From NCBI GenBank assembly GCA_018814305.1, contig JAHJAA010000020.1, positions 86,140-150,139 of the forward strand: a stretch of 64,000 bases of DNA, read 5' to 3'. The DNA comes from Pseudomonadota bacterium (lineage in GTDB: Bacteria; Desulfobacterota; Desulfobulbia; Desulfobulbales; JAGXFP01). A model generated the notes under the pieces. It was not told where the DNA came from, ran no database searches, and worked only from the letters and a program-made list of their open reading frames with translations. A program made the translations under genes and the position numbers. This document shows positions 1 through 9,936 of the stretch, in pieces; position 1 is the first letter of the stretch, and each line of letters starts with the position of its first letter.

Positions 1-55
1 AAACAAGACCCGAACCGGCAACTACCATCAACCCTTATCCCATCACAGCTGAAAC

Positions 56-976
56 TTGACTCGAATTACTAAAAAATTAACCGCGGGACGCGGACTGGCG
101 CCGGCCAAATTCCTCCTTGCCATACTGTTGGTGTTGGCCACCGGCAAAGAGGCAGCGGACCTGACCTGGAAATTTTTGACTCCGCCCTCAGGGGTCAATG
201 TCTTACCAATCGCCCTGGTCACGGCGCAATCCTCCTCTGCCAAACCTGCCGTCACTAAAACCCTGATGGTTGATACCCCGCTCTTCGGCCAGGCCGCTTT
301 GCCCGAGGAGTCTCCCCCCCTTGCCGATACCAAGAATGCCCCAGTGACCTCGTTGAATCTGATCCTGAGGGGGATCGTGGCAGTCAAACCAAAATGGCGC
401 GCTTTGGCTATTATCGGGGAAAAACAAAAGCGGGGTTCATCCCAAGAAGAGATTTATGCCTTGGGCGATACCGTACCCGGAGGAGCGGTGATTGAGGAGA
501 TCCTGGGGGACCGGGTCATCCTTAGACGGGGCACTTCCCTGGAAACCCTGCTCCTGGATATGGAGATGGCTGATGCCTCTTCCGCTCCACCTGAACCGGA
601 GGAACGGACGGTGATGACCGACAACATCCTTGAGCAGGGTGATGGGGTTCATTGGCAGATCAGCAACGACTACTGGCAAAAACGGCTCACCGACCTGCCC
701 TCACTGGCCCGAGAGGTTGGGGTAGAAATCTACAAGGAGGGCGAGGTCCAGAAAGGCTACCGGTTGGTTTCAGCCCGGGGCAGCAGGCTCCTGACCGATC
801 TTGGCCTGAAACCGGGTGACGTCCTCCATGAGGTCAACGGTATCCCGCTGGACAGTGTTTACAAAGGGTTGTCAGTATACGACAAGGTCAAAGGGGCTTC
901 GGAAGTCCGGGTGGTGGTCAGTCGGGATGGTCAACGCGAGACCCGGATCTACAACATATCGGATCTCGGCAATTAA
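56..976 (+). CDS. gspC: Type II secretion inner-membrane protein GspC
   Basis: GspC links the inner-membrane assembly platform to the outer-membrane secretin in the type II secretion system (T2SS). The 306 aa protein shows a short cytoplasmic N-terminus, one membrane helix (about residues 14-35), a homology-region (HR) segment around residues 92-165 that in this family contacts GspD, and a C-terminal PDZ domain from about residue 210 (motif LKPGDVLHEVNG). The start is a TTG; no good ATG lies nearby in frame. It opens a collinear T2SS operon and sits 57 bp before gspD. Its 5' neighbour is outside the window, so I cannot say whether it is the first gene of the operon. Confidence 0.88.
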   Translation: MTRITKKLTAGRGLAPAKFLLAILLVLATGKEAADLTWKFLTPPSGVNVLPIALVTAQSSSAKPAVTKTLMVDTPLFGQAALPEESPPLADTKNAPVTSLNLILRGIVAVKPKWRALAIIGEKQKRGSSQEEIYALGDTVPGGAVIEEILGDRVILRRGTSLETLLLDMEMADASSAPPEPEERTVMTDNILEQGDGVHWQISNDYWQKRLTDLPSLAREVGVEIYKEGEVQKGYRLVSARGSRLLTDLGLKPGDVLHEVNGIPLDSVYKGLSVYDKVKGASEVRVVVSRDGQRETRIYNISDLGN

Positions 977-1033
977 TCCTGACCAAAACTCAATATTCAA
1001 TCTTGATCAGTTCCAAATAAACGGCTCACAAAC

Positions 1034-3037
1034 ATGGCAATGAAACCAATGAAAAAAATTACAATCGGGTTGGCCCTGCTTCTCACCCTGCTGGGCGGAG
1101 GATTCCCGGCCGGGGCCGAAGAACCGGCCATGGCTGAAGGCAGAATCATGCTGAATTTTCAGGATGTAGAGATCAATGCGGTGATCTCAAGTGTCTCAAA
1201 GCTCACTGGCAGGACCTTCATCGTTGACCCTCGGGTCAAAGGCAAAGTTACCATTATCTCCAACCAGGAAGTGGATGAAAAAGAGCTCTACCCAATCTTC
1301 CTTTCAATCCTCCATGTCAATGAATTTGCGGCCATCGAAGGGGAAGGGGTCACCAAGATCGTCCCCCTGGCCCGGGTCAAGGATGACTCCACGGAATTCG
1401 ACGGTGATACTCCCACCCCAGGGCGCTTTGGCGATAGTATGGTTACCCGGCTCTATAAGTTGAAACACATTCCAGCTGATCGGCTGGTGGCAATCCTTCG
1501 CCCCTTGGTGCCGACCAAGAGTTATCTGGCCGCCCAGCCCGACAGCAACATGATCATCATGACTGATCGGGTTGCCAATATCGACCGTTTGGTAAAAATC
1601 ATCCAACAGATCGATCAGGCCCGGGACGGAAATGTTGAGGTGATTAAACTTGAGCATGCTGATGCCCGGGATGTGGTCCAGGTCATCCAGAATCTTGAAA
1701 ATCCCGCTCAAAAAGCAGCCAATGGAACCGATCAACTGCGGCTGATCGCCGATGAACGAACCAACAGTATCCTGCTCACCGGCAATGATTATGATATTGA
1801 CCAATTGCAGGCCATCATCGCCCATCTGGACAAACCGATCGAGACGGAGGGCGACACCCGGGTCATCTTCCTCCGTTTTGCCAAGGCCAAGGATATGCTG
1901 CCGATTCTGCAAGGCATGGACCCCAGCAAAAATCCGGCGCTCCGAAAAGGCGTTCCCCCGCCCCCGGCCAACCAGCAGGAACAAGTCAATATCCAGGCCG
2001 ATGAGGCGACCAACGCCCTGATCATCACCGCCTCCCCCGCTCTACTGCAATCGCTCCAGTCGGTGATCCGCACCCTTGATATCCGCCGGGCCCAGGTGCT
2101 GATCGAGGCGATCATCGCCGAGGTCCAGACCGGTAAGGGCGCTGAACTGGGAGTTCAATGGCGGGCCAACAGTGTCAAATCGTCCGATCGCAGCGGCATC
2201 ATCGGCGGCACCAATTTCAGCTCAGCCTCCTCTCCGGGGATTAATGTCGTTTCGGCGAGTCCCGCTACGGCACTGGCCTCGATGAACGGTTTCAACCTGG
2301 GGTACTTAAGCGGCAGCGCCACCTTTCTGGGCAATGAGATTCTCAATCTGGGCTCACTGCTCTCCGCCCTGGCCTCCGACGGCAACAGCAACATCCTTTC
2401 CACCCCGTCGCTGGTCACCATGGACAATAAGGAGGCGGAGATTACCGTGGGCAACAATGTACCTTTTGCCACCGGCAGCTACACCTCCACCGGCAGCAGC
2501 AATCCCCAGAATCCTTTTACCACCTACGAACGCAAGGATGTGGGCCTGAAACTCAAGGTTACCCCTCAAATCAATGAAGGCGACACCATCCGCCTTGATC
2601 TCGAGCAAGAAGTTTCCAGCTTGACCAGTAGTGCAACCGATAGCACGGTTGGTTTACAAACCACCGCCACCCGCTCAATCAAGACCAGCGTCATGGTCGA
2701 AGACGGCAAGGTTCTGGTTCTGGGCGGCCTGATCTACGACGACGTCCAGGAGTCCCAGCAGAGTGTACCGATTCTCGGCAGCATCCCCTTACTCGGCTGG
2801 CTTTTTCGATACAATAAAACCACCCACAACAAACAGAATCTGATGGTCTTTCTCCGACCGACTATCATGAGAACCAGTGAATCGGGTCAGTCGATCACCT
2901 TTGACAAATACGACTACATGCGACGCCTCCAGGAAAATTTTGCAGCCAAAGGGGTTAACCTTCTTCCAAATGAAGCAATGCCGTCCTTGCCGGATCACTT
3001 CGCCCCTGCCCCGGAAGTCCCGGCAGACGCGGAATGA
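1034..3037 (+). CDS. gspD: Type II secretion outer-membrane secretin GspD
   Basis: Forms the multimeric outer-membrane channel for folded T2SS substrates. The 667 aa protein has a cleavable signal peptide (hydrophobic stretch followed by a PAGAEE-like site), an N0 domain (about 32-105), N1-N3 ring repeats (about 130-340) and the C-terminal secretin domain (about 345-610) with the characteristic VGLKLKVTPQI stretch and a GGLI beta-lip segment. Three in-frame ATGs lie close together (1034, 1040, 1049); the signal peptide reads most naturally from 1049 (MKKITIG), so the annotated start may be up to five codons too long. It is followed 57 bp later by gspE. Confidence 0.95.
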   Translation: MAMKPMKKITIGLALLLTLLGGGFPAGAEEPAMAEGRIMLNFQDVEINAVISSVSKLTGRTFIVDPRVKGKVTIISNQEVDEKELYPIFLSILHVNEFAAIEGEGVTKIVPLARVKDDSTEFDGDTPTPGRFGDSMVTRLYKLKHIPADRLVAILRPLVPTKSYLAAQPDSNMIIMTDRVANIDRLVKIIQQIDQARDGNVEVIKLEHADARDVVQVIQNLENPAQKAANGTDQLRLIADERTNSILLTGNDYDIDQLQAIIAHLDKPIETEGDTRVIFLRFAKAKDMLPILQGMDPSKNPALRKGVPPPPANQQEQVNIQADEATNALIITASPALLQSLQSVIRTLDIRRAQVLIEAIIAEVQTGKGAELGVQWRANSVKSSDRSGIIGGTNFSSASSPGINVVSASPATALASMNGFNLGYLSGSATFLGNEILNLGSLLSALASDGNSNILSTPSLVTMDNKEAEITVGNNVPFATGSYTSTGSSNPQNPFTTYERKDVGLKLKVTPQINEGDTIRLDLEQEVSSLTSSATDSTVGLQTTATRSIKTSVMVEDGKVLVLGGLIYDDVQESQQSVPILGSIPLLGWLFRYNKTTHNKQNLMVFLRPTIMRTSESGQSITFDKYDYMRRLQENFAAKGVNLLPNEAMPSLPDHFAPAPEVPADAE

Positions 3038-3094
3038 TCCGGCAGCGAGGTCATTTCAAAATGAGCGGACATTTTTCACGGAAACAGACCGGCC

Positions 3095-4600
3095 ATGAGT
3101 AGTGAAACCCCACGTGCTGGAAATCGGTTGCCATACTCCTTTGCCCGGAGGCAATCGATCTTCATTTCGGACCAGGGCGGAGTCCCCCCTCTGGTCATCT
3201 ATAAGACCGGGGTCTCCCCGCTTGCCCTGATGGAGGTCCGCCGCTTTCTTGGGGTACCCCTGCGCCTGGAGCCGGTGCCCCCCGAACGTTTTGACGAACT
3301 CATCCAACAAACCTATGAATCGAGTTCCAACGACACCATGCAGATCGCCGGTGATCTGGGTGATGATCTCGACCTGCAATCCCTGGCCGAACAGCTGCCC
3401 GAAACCGAAGATCTGCTGGAAAGTGAGGACGATGCCCCGATCATCCGACTGATCAACGGCCTCCTGACCGAGGCGGTCAAAGAAAATGCCTCGGATATCC
3501 ATATTGAACCGTTTGAAAGCCGGATGCGGGTCCGCTTCCGGGTGGATGGAGTGCTGCGGGAAGTACTGCAACCCTCAAAAAGGCTGGCGCCGCTGATTAT
3601 CTCCCGGGTCAAGGTCATGGCCCGCCTCGATATCGCTGAAAAGAGGCTCCCCCAGGATGGCCGGATTTCCCTGAAGGTTGCGGGACGCCCGGTGGATGTC
3701 CGGGTCTCGACCATTCCCTCTGCCGCCGGAGAACGGGTGGTGCTAAGGCTCCTGGATAAACAGGCCGGACGTCTCGACCTGGAACATATCGGAATGCCGC
3801 CGGCCATCCTCAACACCCTGGATCGACTGATCCACCGCCCCAACGGGATCATTCTGGTCACCGGCCCAACCGGCAGCGGCAAGACCACGACCCTCTATTC
3901 GGCCATCTCCCGACTCAATCAGGCCAGCCGCAACATCATGACCGTTGAGGATCCTATTGAATATTACCTCGACGGCATCGGCCAGACCCAGGTCAATACC
4001 CGAGTCGATATGACCTTTGCCCGGGGACTCCGCTCGATTCTCCGCCAGGATCCGGACGTGGTCATGATCGGTGAAATCCGCGACCGGGAAACCGCTGAGA
4101 TTGCCGTCCAGGCCAGCCTCACCGGCCACCTGGTTTTTTCCACTCTCCACACCAACACCGCAACCGGGGCGGTGACCAGACTGAGGGATATGGGAATTGA
4201 GCCCTTTCTGCTCTCCTCCACCATCACCGGGGTTCTGGCCCAACGACTGATCAGATTATTATGCCACGAGTGCCGCGAGTCCTATGAAGCAGGGGCCGCC
4301 GAAATCAAAGAGCTGGGTCTTGATCCGAGCAATCCTCCAACCCTCTACCGGGCCACGGGATGCGATCAATGCAACCATCAGGGCTATACCGGCCGAAGTG
4401 GTTTGTATGAGATGGTGGTGCTGGACGAAGCCTTAAAGTCCATGATCCACGAAATGGCAGCGGAGCATACCATGGAGGAATATGCCCGCAAAAGCTCACC
4501 AAGCCTGCGGGCGGACGGGGTCCGGAGAATACTGGCTGGTGATACCACCGTTGAGGAGGTCCTAAGGGCCACCAGCGAGGAATTAAAGGTAGAACTCTAA
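3095..4600 (+). CDS. gspE: Type II secretion ATPase GspE
   Basis: Cytoplasmic hexameric ATPase powering pseudopilus assembly. The 501 aa protein has the family N-terminal region, the DIHIEPF segment near residue 135, Walker A GPTGSGKTTT at about 257-266, the Asp and His boxes, a Walker B region around GEIRDRETA, and the tetracysteine zinc-binding motif (two CxxC pairs, LLCHEC and GCDQC) near residues 389-425 typical of GspE/PilB ATPases. Full length for the family. The stop codon overlaps the next start (TAATG), pointing to translational coupling with gspF. Confidence 0.95.
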   Translation: MSSETPRAGNRLPYSFARRQSIFISDQGGVPPLVIYKTGVSPLALMEVRRFLGVPLRLEPVPPERFDELIQQTYESSSNDTMQIAGDLGDDLDLQSLAEQLPETEDLLESEDDAPIIRLINGLLTEAVKENASDIHIEPFESRMRVRFRVDGVLREVLQPSKRLAPLIISRVKVMARLDIAEKRLPQDGRISLKVAGRPVDVRVSTIPSAAGERVVLRLLDKQAGRLDLEHIGMPPAILNTLDRLIHRPNGIILVTGPTGSGKTTTLYSAISRLNQASRNIMTVEDPIEYYLDGIGQTQVNTRVDMTFARGLRSILRQDPDVVMIGEIRDRETAEIAVQASLTGHLVFSTLHTNTATGAVTRLRDMGIEPFLLSSTITGVLAQRLIRLLCHECRESYEAGAAEIKELGLDPSNPPTLYRATGCDQCNHQGYTGRSGLYEMVVLDEALKSMIHEMAAEHTMEEYARKSSPSLRADGVRRILAGDTTVEEVLRATSEELKVEL

Positions 4601-5820
4601 TGGGCGCCTTTGAATATGAAGCGGTCGACCGGAAGGGGAAGGTCAAGAAGGGTATACTCGCCGGTGACACCCCCCGTCTGGTTCGGCAATCCTTAAGGGA
4701 ACAGGGGCTGACGCCCCTATCCGTCGCCGAGGTCTCCGGAAATCGTGGCGATACCCCCGGGGAAGGCCGTTCCAGCTTCAAGCGGGGGATAAGCCCGGCT
4801 AATCTGGCGCTGTTGACCCGGCAGCTGGCAACTATGGTCCGGGCCGGAGCTGTGCTGGGCGAGGCCTTACAGGTTGTGGCCGAGCAAAATGACCACGGTC
4901 GCTCTAAGAAGGTCTTAACCGCAGTGCGGTCCCGGGTCATGGAAGGGTTATCACTGGCCACCGCCATGGGAGATTTCCCGGAAATCTTTCCGGAGCTATA
5001 CCGCGCCACCATTGAGGCCGGGGAACATACCGGCAAGCTCGACCTGGTCCTGGAGCGACTGGCTGATTATACCGAATTCAAGACCCGGCTCCACCAGAAA
5101 ATCCTTCTGGCCCTGGCCTACCCGATACTCCTGACCGTGGTCGCTCTACTGGTGGTTTCAGGGTTGTTAACCTATGTGGTGCCCCAGGTGGTCGGGGTCT
5201 TTAAAAATATCGACCAGCAACTCCCGCTGATCACCAGAATAATTATCGCCCTCAGCGATTTTTTTCGACACTATGGCCTGCTTCTGCTGATTTTCATCGC
5301 CGGTCTCTTGGCCGGTGGCCGCCTGCTGTTACGAAACGACGCGGTCAAACGCAAATATCATCGTTTTCTCCTGATGCTCCCCGGACTGGGTCGGTTATTC
5401 AGGGCCCTGGACGTCTCCAGGTTTGCCCGGACCTTCAGCATCCTGGTGGCAAGCGGGGTTCCGGTTCTCGAGGGAATGCAGGTGGCAGCCGGGGTTTTAT
5501 CCAATAGAGTCATGCGGGAAAGCGTTCAAGAGGCAGCTCGGGGCGTCCGAGAAGGCAAGACTATCCATCAGGCGTTACAGCGAAGCGGGTATTTCCCGCC
5601 CATGGCCATCCACCTCATCGCCAGTGGGGAAGCCAGTTCCGAATTGGATACCATGCTCACCCAGGTTGCTACCAGCCAGGAAAGTGAAGTTGAGATGATG
5701 ACCGGGCTCGCCACCACGGTTTTCGAACCCCTGCTGATCATTTTGATGGGCGGCATGGTCCTGGTCATTGTGCTGGCTGTACTGATGCCGGTATTTGAGT
5801 TGAATCAGCTGGTACGGTAG
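4600..5820 (+). CDS. gspF: Type II secretion inner-membrane platform protein GspF
   Basis: Polytopic platform protein that couples GspE to the pseudopilins. The 406 aa protein contains two T2SF repeat domains (about 70-190 and 275-395), each ending in hydrophobic membrane helices (around 168-195, 220-240 and 375-400). Length is normal for GspF. It overlaps gspE by one base. After it comes a roughly 170 bp gap before gspI, the widest gap in the first part of the operon and the place where gspG sits in many other T2SS operons. Confidence 0.94.
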   Translation: MGAFEYEAVDRKGKVKKGILAGDTPRLVRQSLREQGLTPLSVAEVSGNRGDTPGEGRSSFKRGISPANLALLTRQLATMVRAGAVLGEALQVVAEQNDHGRSKKVLTAVRSRVMEGLSLATAMGDFPEIFPELYRATIEAGEHTGKLDLVLERLADYTEFKTRLHQKILLALAYPILLTVVALLVVSGLLTYVVPQVVGVFKNIDQQLPLITRIIIALSDFFRHYGLLLLIFIAGLLAGGRLLLRNDAVKRKYHRFLLMLPGLGRLFRALDVSRFARTFSILVASGVPVLEGMQVAAGVLSNRVMRESVQEAARGVREGKTIHQALQRSGYFPPMAIHLIASGEASSELDTMLTQVATSQESEVEMMTGLATTVFEPLLIILMGGMVLVIVLAVLMPVFELNQLVR

Positions 5821-5988
5821 GTAATGAAAGTGCCTAAAGTTGCGGAAGGTTACCCTCGGATATTTATTTTTGCTTTTGACGCTATCACTTAAATTTGGTG
5901 ATGCCGGTATATACTCTGCCATTTATTGAACTACGCTCCAATCGTACATTACCATAACTTTAGGCCCTTTAAACTTAAGGCACTTTTA

Positions 5989-6438
5989 ATGGAACCCCGG
6001 CAACAACCACCAATGGTCTATCCCCCCCACAAATATCCTTCGGGGGCAAAGAGTACCTCCAGGGGCTTTACCCTGCTGGAACTGTTGGTGGCCTTGGCGA
6101 TCTTGAGTATTGTGGCAATCAGTGCCTTGAAAAATAATTCCACCATCATCGCCAACACCACCTATCTTCAAGACAAGACCATGGCCCATTGGGTGGCGAT
6201 GAACAAGGCGGCGGAATTACAACTGGCTGGGAATTGGCTGCCCGAGGAGGAAGAGATTGAGGGGGTTGCGGTCTTGGCAGACCGCCAGTGGCAATGGCAC
6301 GCCAAGGGCCAGGCCACCCCGGACCCCGATCTCCAACAGCTCGAAATCAGGGTAGGACCCTTTCGGGAACAAGGGAAATTCAGCCCGATGGCCGATGTTA
6401 CCGTCTATCTCGGCCGGCCGACGGGATATACCCTCTAA
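5989..6438 (+). CDS. gspI: Type II secretion minor pseudopilin GspI
   Basis: Minor pseudopilin that, with GspJ and GspK, forms the tip complex initiating pseudopilus assembly. It shows the type IV prepilin signature SRG|FTLLELLVALAIL: Gly before the cleavage site and Glu at mature position 5. I chose the ATG at 5989, preceded by AAGG, giving 149 aa; a TTG further upstream (5926) would add 21 residues with no visible ribosome-binding site. The C-terminal half is a small globular domain with the QLEIRV strand common in GspI. Followed 12 bp later by gspJ. Confidence 0.86.
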   Translation: MEPRQQPPMVYPPHKYPSGAKSTSRGFTLLELLVALAILSIVAISALKNNSTIIANTTYLQDKTMAHWVAMNKAAELQLAGNWLPEEEEIEGVAVLADRQWQWHAKGQATPDPDLQQLEIRVGPFREQGKFSPMADVTVYLGRPTGYTL

Positions 6439-6450
6439 CGTGAGGGCTAA

Positions 6451-7092
6451 GTGGTGAGTTTCCGGATGCGCTGTCACGAAGGAGCGAGCAACGGTTTTAC
6501 CTTATTGGAACTCCTGGTGGCATTATCGATCTTTGCGATCATGTCGGTGGTGGCCTATTCCAGCTTAGCGGCCATGGCAGAAATCAGAGAACAACTGAGG
6601 GACGAAGGAAAACGTCTCACCGAAATCCAGACGGCATTCAGACTCATCGGGCGGGATATCGAACAGGCGATTGCCCGGCCCATCCGAGACGGTTACGGCG
6701 ACCCCCTCCCGGCCATGTCCCTGACCGAAGGAGAAGGAGTCATCCTGGAATTCACCCGGAGCGGTTGGCGCAACCCCACCGGTCGGCAGCGCAGTACCCT
6801 CCAGCGGATCACCTATCGGTTTTTAGGTGAGGAACTGATCCGGGAGAGCTGGCCGGTCCTGGATCGGGCGGTGGACAGCACCCCTTTCTCCCGAACGATC
6901 CTTACCGGGGTGATGAATCTGGAGGTGAGTTTTATTGGTCAGGATCGCCAAATTTCACCGGCCTGGCCCCCTGAGTCCAGCGCAGACCCGGCGCAAGCGG
7001 CCAAAATCCTGCCCCGGGCAGTAAGAATCTTTCTCGATCTGGAAGGATGGGGCCGGGTCGACCGACTCTACTTGATCGGAGGGGCCATATAG
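6451..7092 (+). CDS. gspJ: Type II secretion minor pseudopilin GspJ
   Basis: Minor pseudopilin of the tip complex. The prepilin peptidase site is NG|FTLLELLVALSIF, followed by one hydrophobic helix; the remainder (to 213 aa) is the globular GspJ domain, with the early RLIGRDIEQAIARPIRD segment typical of the family. Initiation is probably at one of two adjacent GTG codons (6451 or 6454), preceded by GAGGG. Its place between gspI and gspK matches the usual I-J-K order. Confidence 0.88.
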   Translation: MVSFRMRCHEGASNGFTLLELLVALSIFAIMSVVAYSSLAAMAEIREQLRDEGKRLTEIQTAFRLIGRDIEQAIARPIRDGYGDPLPAMSLTEGEGVILEFTRSGWRNPTGRQRSTLQRITYRFLGEELIRESWPVLDRAVDSTPFSRTILTGVMNLEVSFIGQDRQISPAWPPESSADPAQAAKILPRAVRIFLDLEGWGRVDRLYLIGGAI

Positions 7093-7128
7093 GGAGACCA
7101 TTCCACAAGAAAGGCCCCTTAAAAGAAT

Positions 7129-8070
7129 ATGAACAACCGGTTCGAGCAAACATATCGAAATGAATCCGGGATGGCCCTGATCACCGTCCTATTGGTTACG
7201 GCCCTGGCTTCAATTCTCGCCATGAGTATGAGTTCAGGACAGCAACTGGATATCAGGAGAACCGCCAATATGATTGACGGGGACCAGGCCTGGCTCCTGG
7301 CCCGAAGCCTTGAAGAATGGGGACGCCAGGTTCTGATCCGAGACCGTCAGCAAAGTGCCGATGACACCCTTGGTGAAGACTGGGCCTTCGGATTGCCTCC
7401 CACTACGGTCAATAACGGGGTAGTTTCCGGCCAGATCGAGGATCTCCAAGGGCGGTTGAACATTAACACTCTGGTGGATATAGACCCCAAGACCGCAGAA
7501 CTGGCAGCCTGGCGCATGTCCCGGCTGTTCTCCCTCTGTGAGATTGAGGACGATCTGATCCCAGCCCTGATTGATTGGCTGGATGGTGACAGCGACACCC
7601 GTCCCGGAGGAGCTGAAGATGATGCGTACCAGCTCCGTGATCCACCGAGTCGGGCTGGAAACCAAAAGATGTTCACCCCGAGTGAATTACTCCAGTTGGA
7701 CGGCATCGATCCTGGTCAGTACGCCTGTCTGGCCCCGAACCTGACAGCCTTACCGGAATCAACCAAGGTCAACATCAATACCGCCCCGGCCCTGGTAATC
7801 AGAGCGCTGGCCGAAGATCTTTCGGCAGAAGCGGCGGAAGAGGTGATCAATGACCGGGCCGGCAGTGGTTATAAGAACGTGGCTGAGTTTATGGCCCATC
7901 CAGCCCTGGTTGATGCTAAACTGGATGCCCGGGACCTGGATCTTTCCTCAAACTTTTTTTTGATCATGGGTCAGGCTGATTTTGGACATGGTCAGGTGGA
8001 CCTATACAGTGTCATCGACCGGCGCAGTGGTGATATCAAAGTCATATCACGCAGCATCGGCGCTTATTAA
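7129..8070 (+). CDS. gspK: Type II secretion minor pseudopilin GspK
   Basis: Largest minor pseudopilin and cap of the tip complex. The prepilin-like segment SG|MALITVLLVTALAS lacks the Glu at mature position 5, which is normal for GspK. The 313 aa length and the NINTLVD and KVNINTAPALVIRAL helix-hairpin-like segments match the family, whose alpha domain is inserted in the pilin fold. Start ATG at 7129. It is followed by about 160 bp of non-coding sequence before gspL. Confidence 0.9.
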   Translation: MNNRFEQTYRNESGMALITVLLVTALASILAMSMSSGQQLDIRRTANMIDGDQAWLLARSLEEWGRQVLIRDRQQSADDTLGEDWAFGLPPTTVNNGVVSGQIEDLQGRLNINTLVDIDPKTAELAAWRMSRLFSLCEIEDDLIPALIDWLDGDSDTRPGGAEDDAYQLRDPPSRAGNQKMFTPSELLQLDGIDPGQYACLAPNLTALPESTKVNINTAPALVIRALAEDLSAEAAEEVINDRAGSGYKNVAEFMAHPALVDAKLDARDLDLSSNFFLIMGQADFGHGQVDLYSVIDRRSGDIKVISRSIGAY

Positions 8071-8232
8071 AAATATGGCACCGGTTTCCCGGTCGGGCCG
8101 TTTTGGGTTGTTTGGGGAATCGAAATGTACCGGGTTTCCGCGATGGAACCCGGATCGAATTGGGTCATACACCCCCTTCTCCTGCAGGGGATCATGACTC
8201 AACACATAATTCATCTCTGGATGATTTGATTG

Positions 8233-9447
8233 ATGAAAGAACTGATTGTCTATCTGGGAGCAGCAGCTCCGGAAACCGTTTCCTGGCTGGAACGCGACGG
8301 CAAGGAAATCGGCCCTCACCAGCAGGGAGCCCTCTCCGAACTCACTCGCCTGAAAAGCGGGCGGATCTATATCCTGATTCCCGGAGGAGATGTCCTGCTG
8401 ACCGAAGTGGCCCTACCGGCTGGTCGACGCCGGATCGGGTTGAAAAGTCTCCCCTATCTGCTGGAGGAAAATCTGGCTGAGGATGTGGAAAGCCTCCATT
8501 TTGCTGTCGGTCCAGCTGACCGCCAAAACAAACTCCCCGTGGCTGTTGTAGCCCGGGACCGGATGGATCACTGGCTCAGCATGCTTCTGGAGGCCGGACT
8601 TGACGGAGCAGTTCTGGTCCCGGCCCCCCTGGCCCTGCCCTATCAGGAGGGAACATGGACCGGCTTGTTGACTGAAGATATGCTCCAAGTCCGGACCGGA
8701 ATCCACCAGGGTTTTTCCGTTGACCGTGACAATATTGAACTTGTCTGGGAGCTTATCCGCCCCCAGATCCCTACGGCAACCGATGAGACACTTCCGCTTC
8801 TTCGACTCCAGACCTCGACCCCAGAAGATCTTAGCGACCTTTTTCCGGGCGTCAGAGTGGAAACCATCACCAACGATCATCCAATCACAACTCTTGCCCA
8901 AGGATTTCAAGCATCCCAAACCATCGATCTGCTCCAAGGCCCCTACAGTCGTCATGCCGAATGGCAGGAGGTCTGGCGTCAATGGCGGCAGCCCCTTTTA
9001 TTACTCCTGGTCCTAGTAGCCATGGTTGGCGCCGGAATGATTTTGAATTTTTCCCGTCTCCGCCACGAGGATCTCGCCTTGGAAGCGGCCATTATCAATG
9101 CGTATCGGGAAAGCTTTCCTGAAGCGAAAAAAGTTATCAATGCCCGGATTCAGATGGAAAACCAACTAAAAGCGTTCCAGGACCGCGCCACCCGTCGCGA
9201 CGACTTCCTGGAAACCTATGCCCAGATAGCCCCCCTGCTGAATGAGGCGGTCGGTTTTACGCTTAAAGGATTCCGTTACCGCAACGGTCGGTTTGATTAT
9301 GATCTTGAAGTTGACAATCTCCAGATCCTGGAAGAATTAAAAGGTCAGCTCTCGGCTTTGCCTGGTATCGGTGTGGAAATCCGGAATGCCGCTGCCTCCG
9401 GCGACAAGCTGGCGGCAAAGCTCCAGATCAAAGGAGGTGAACAATGA
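8233..9447 (+). CDS. gspL: Type II secretion protein GspL
   Basis: Inner-membrane bitopic protein recruiting GspE to the platform. The 404 aa protein has an N-terminal cytoplasmic actin-like domain (about 1-240, with the SLPYLLEENLAEDVESLHFA motif area), a single membrane helix near residues 255-275 (LLLLVLVAMVGAGMIL) and a periplasmic ferredoxin-like domain. I prefer the ATG at 8233 over the TTG one codon earlier; neither has a strong ribosome-binding site. It overlaps gspM by four bases (ATGA). Confidence 0.88.
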   Translation: MKELIVYLGAAAPETVSWLERDGKEIGPHQQGALSELTRLKSGRIYILIPGGDVLLTEVALPAGRRRIGLKSLPYLLEENLAEDVESLHFAVGPADRQNKLPVAVVARDRMDHWLSMLLEAGLDGAVLVPAPLALPYQEGTWTGLLTEDMLQVRTGIHQGFSVDRDNIELVWELIRPQIPTATDETLPLLRLQTSTPEDLSDLFPGVRVETITNDHPITTLAQGFQASQTIDLLQGPYSRHAEWQEVWRQWRQPLLLLLVLVAMVGAGMILNFSRLRHEDLALEAAIINAYRESFPEAKKVINARIQMENQLKAFQDRATRRDDFLETYAQIAPLLNEAVGFTLKGFRYRNGRFDYDLEVDNLQILEELKGQLSALPGIGVEIRNAAASGDKLAAKLQIKGGEQ

Positions 9448-9923
9448 AAATTTCATGGAACGACTTAAACCAACGGGAGAAATATACCCTAGGATTAGGG
9501 CTAACCGCCCTGGCGATTGTGCTCGGCTATTTTTTGCTCATCGATCCCTTTTTAACCGAGTACAGCCGTCTGCGCCAACGGGTTCCAGGGAGGACCGCCG
9601 AACTGGCCTGGATGCGAGGCGCAGCCCTGGAAGTCGCCCACCTGCGCGGAGCAGGACCCAAGGGCGCCACAACCGATTCCCCGTTGAAGATCATTGACCG
9701 GGCAGCCCGGCGGTTTCGGGTTTCAAGTGCCTTAAAGCGGGTGGAACCGGCCGAAGACGGCCAGGTCAAAATCTGGATGGAACAGGTGGTCTTTATCGAC
9801 CTGATGCGTTGGCTACGGAGCATGTCAGGTGAATACGGTCTCAATGTCTTTGAAATCTCAGTAGATCGCCAGGAAGCGGCCGGAATAGTCAACGCCCGCT
9901 TGACCATGAAGACTTCCCAGTAA
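9444..9923 (+). CDS. gspM: Type II secretion protein GspM
   Basis: Bitopic partner of GspL in the assembly platform. The 159 aa protein has a short cytoplasmic N-terminus, one membrane helix (about 17-36, LGLTALAIVLGYFLLI) and a periplasmic coiled/ferredoxin-like region. The start is fixed by GGAGGTG eight bases upstream and by the ATGA overlap with gspL, so the two are translationally coupled. Sequence conservation in GspM is low, so part of the assignment rests on position and topology. Confidence 0.85.
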   Translation: MKISWNDLNQREKYTLGLGLTALAIVLGYFLLIDPFLTEYSRLRQRVPGRTAELAWMRGAALEVAHLRGAGPKGATTDSPLKIIDRAARRFRVSSALKRVEPAEDGQVKIWMEQVVFIDLMRWLRSMSGEYGLNVFEISVDRQEAAGIVNARLTMKTSQ

Positions 9924-9936
9924 AAAAGGACGGGGA

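Noticed and set aside
1304..1984. Long minus-strand frame inside gspD
   Set aside because: Antisense shadow of a well-supported secretin gene in GC-rich DNA; no start signal or domain.
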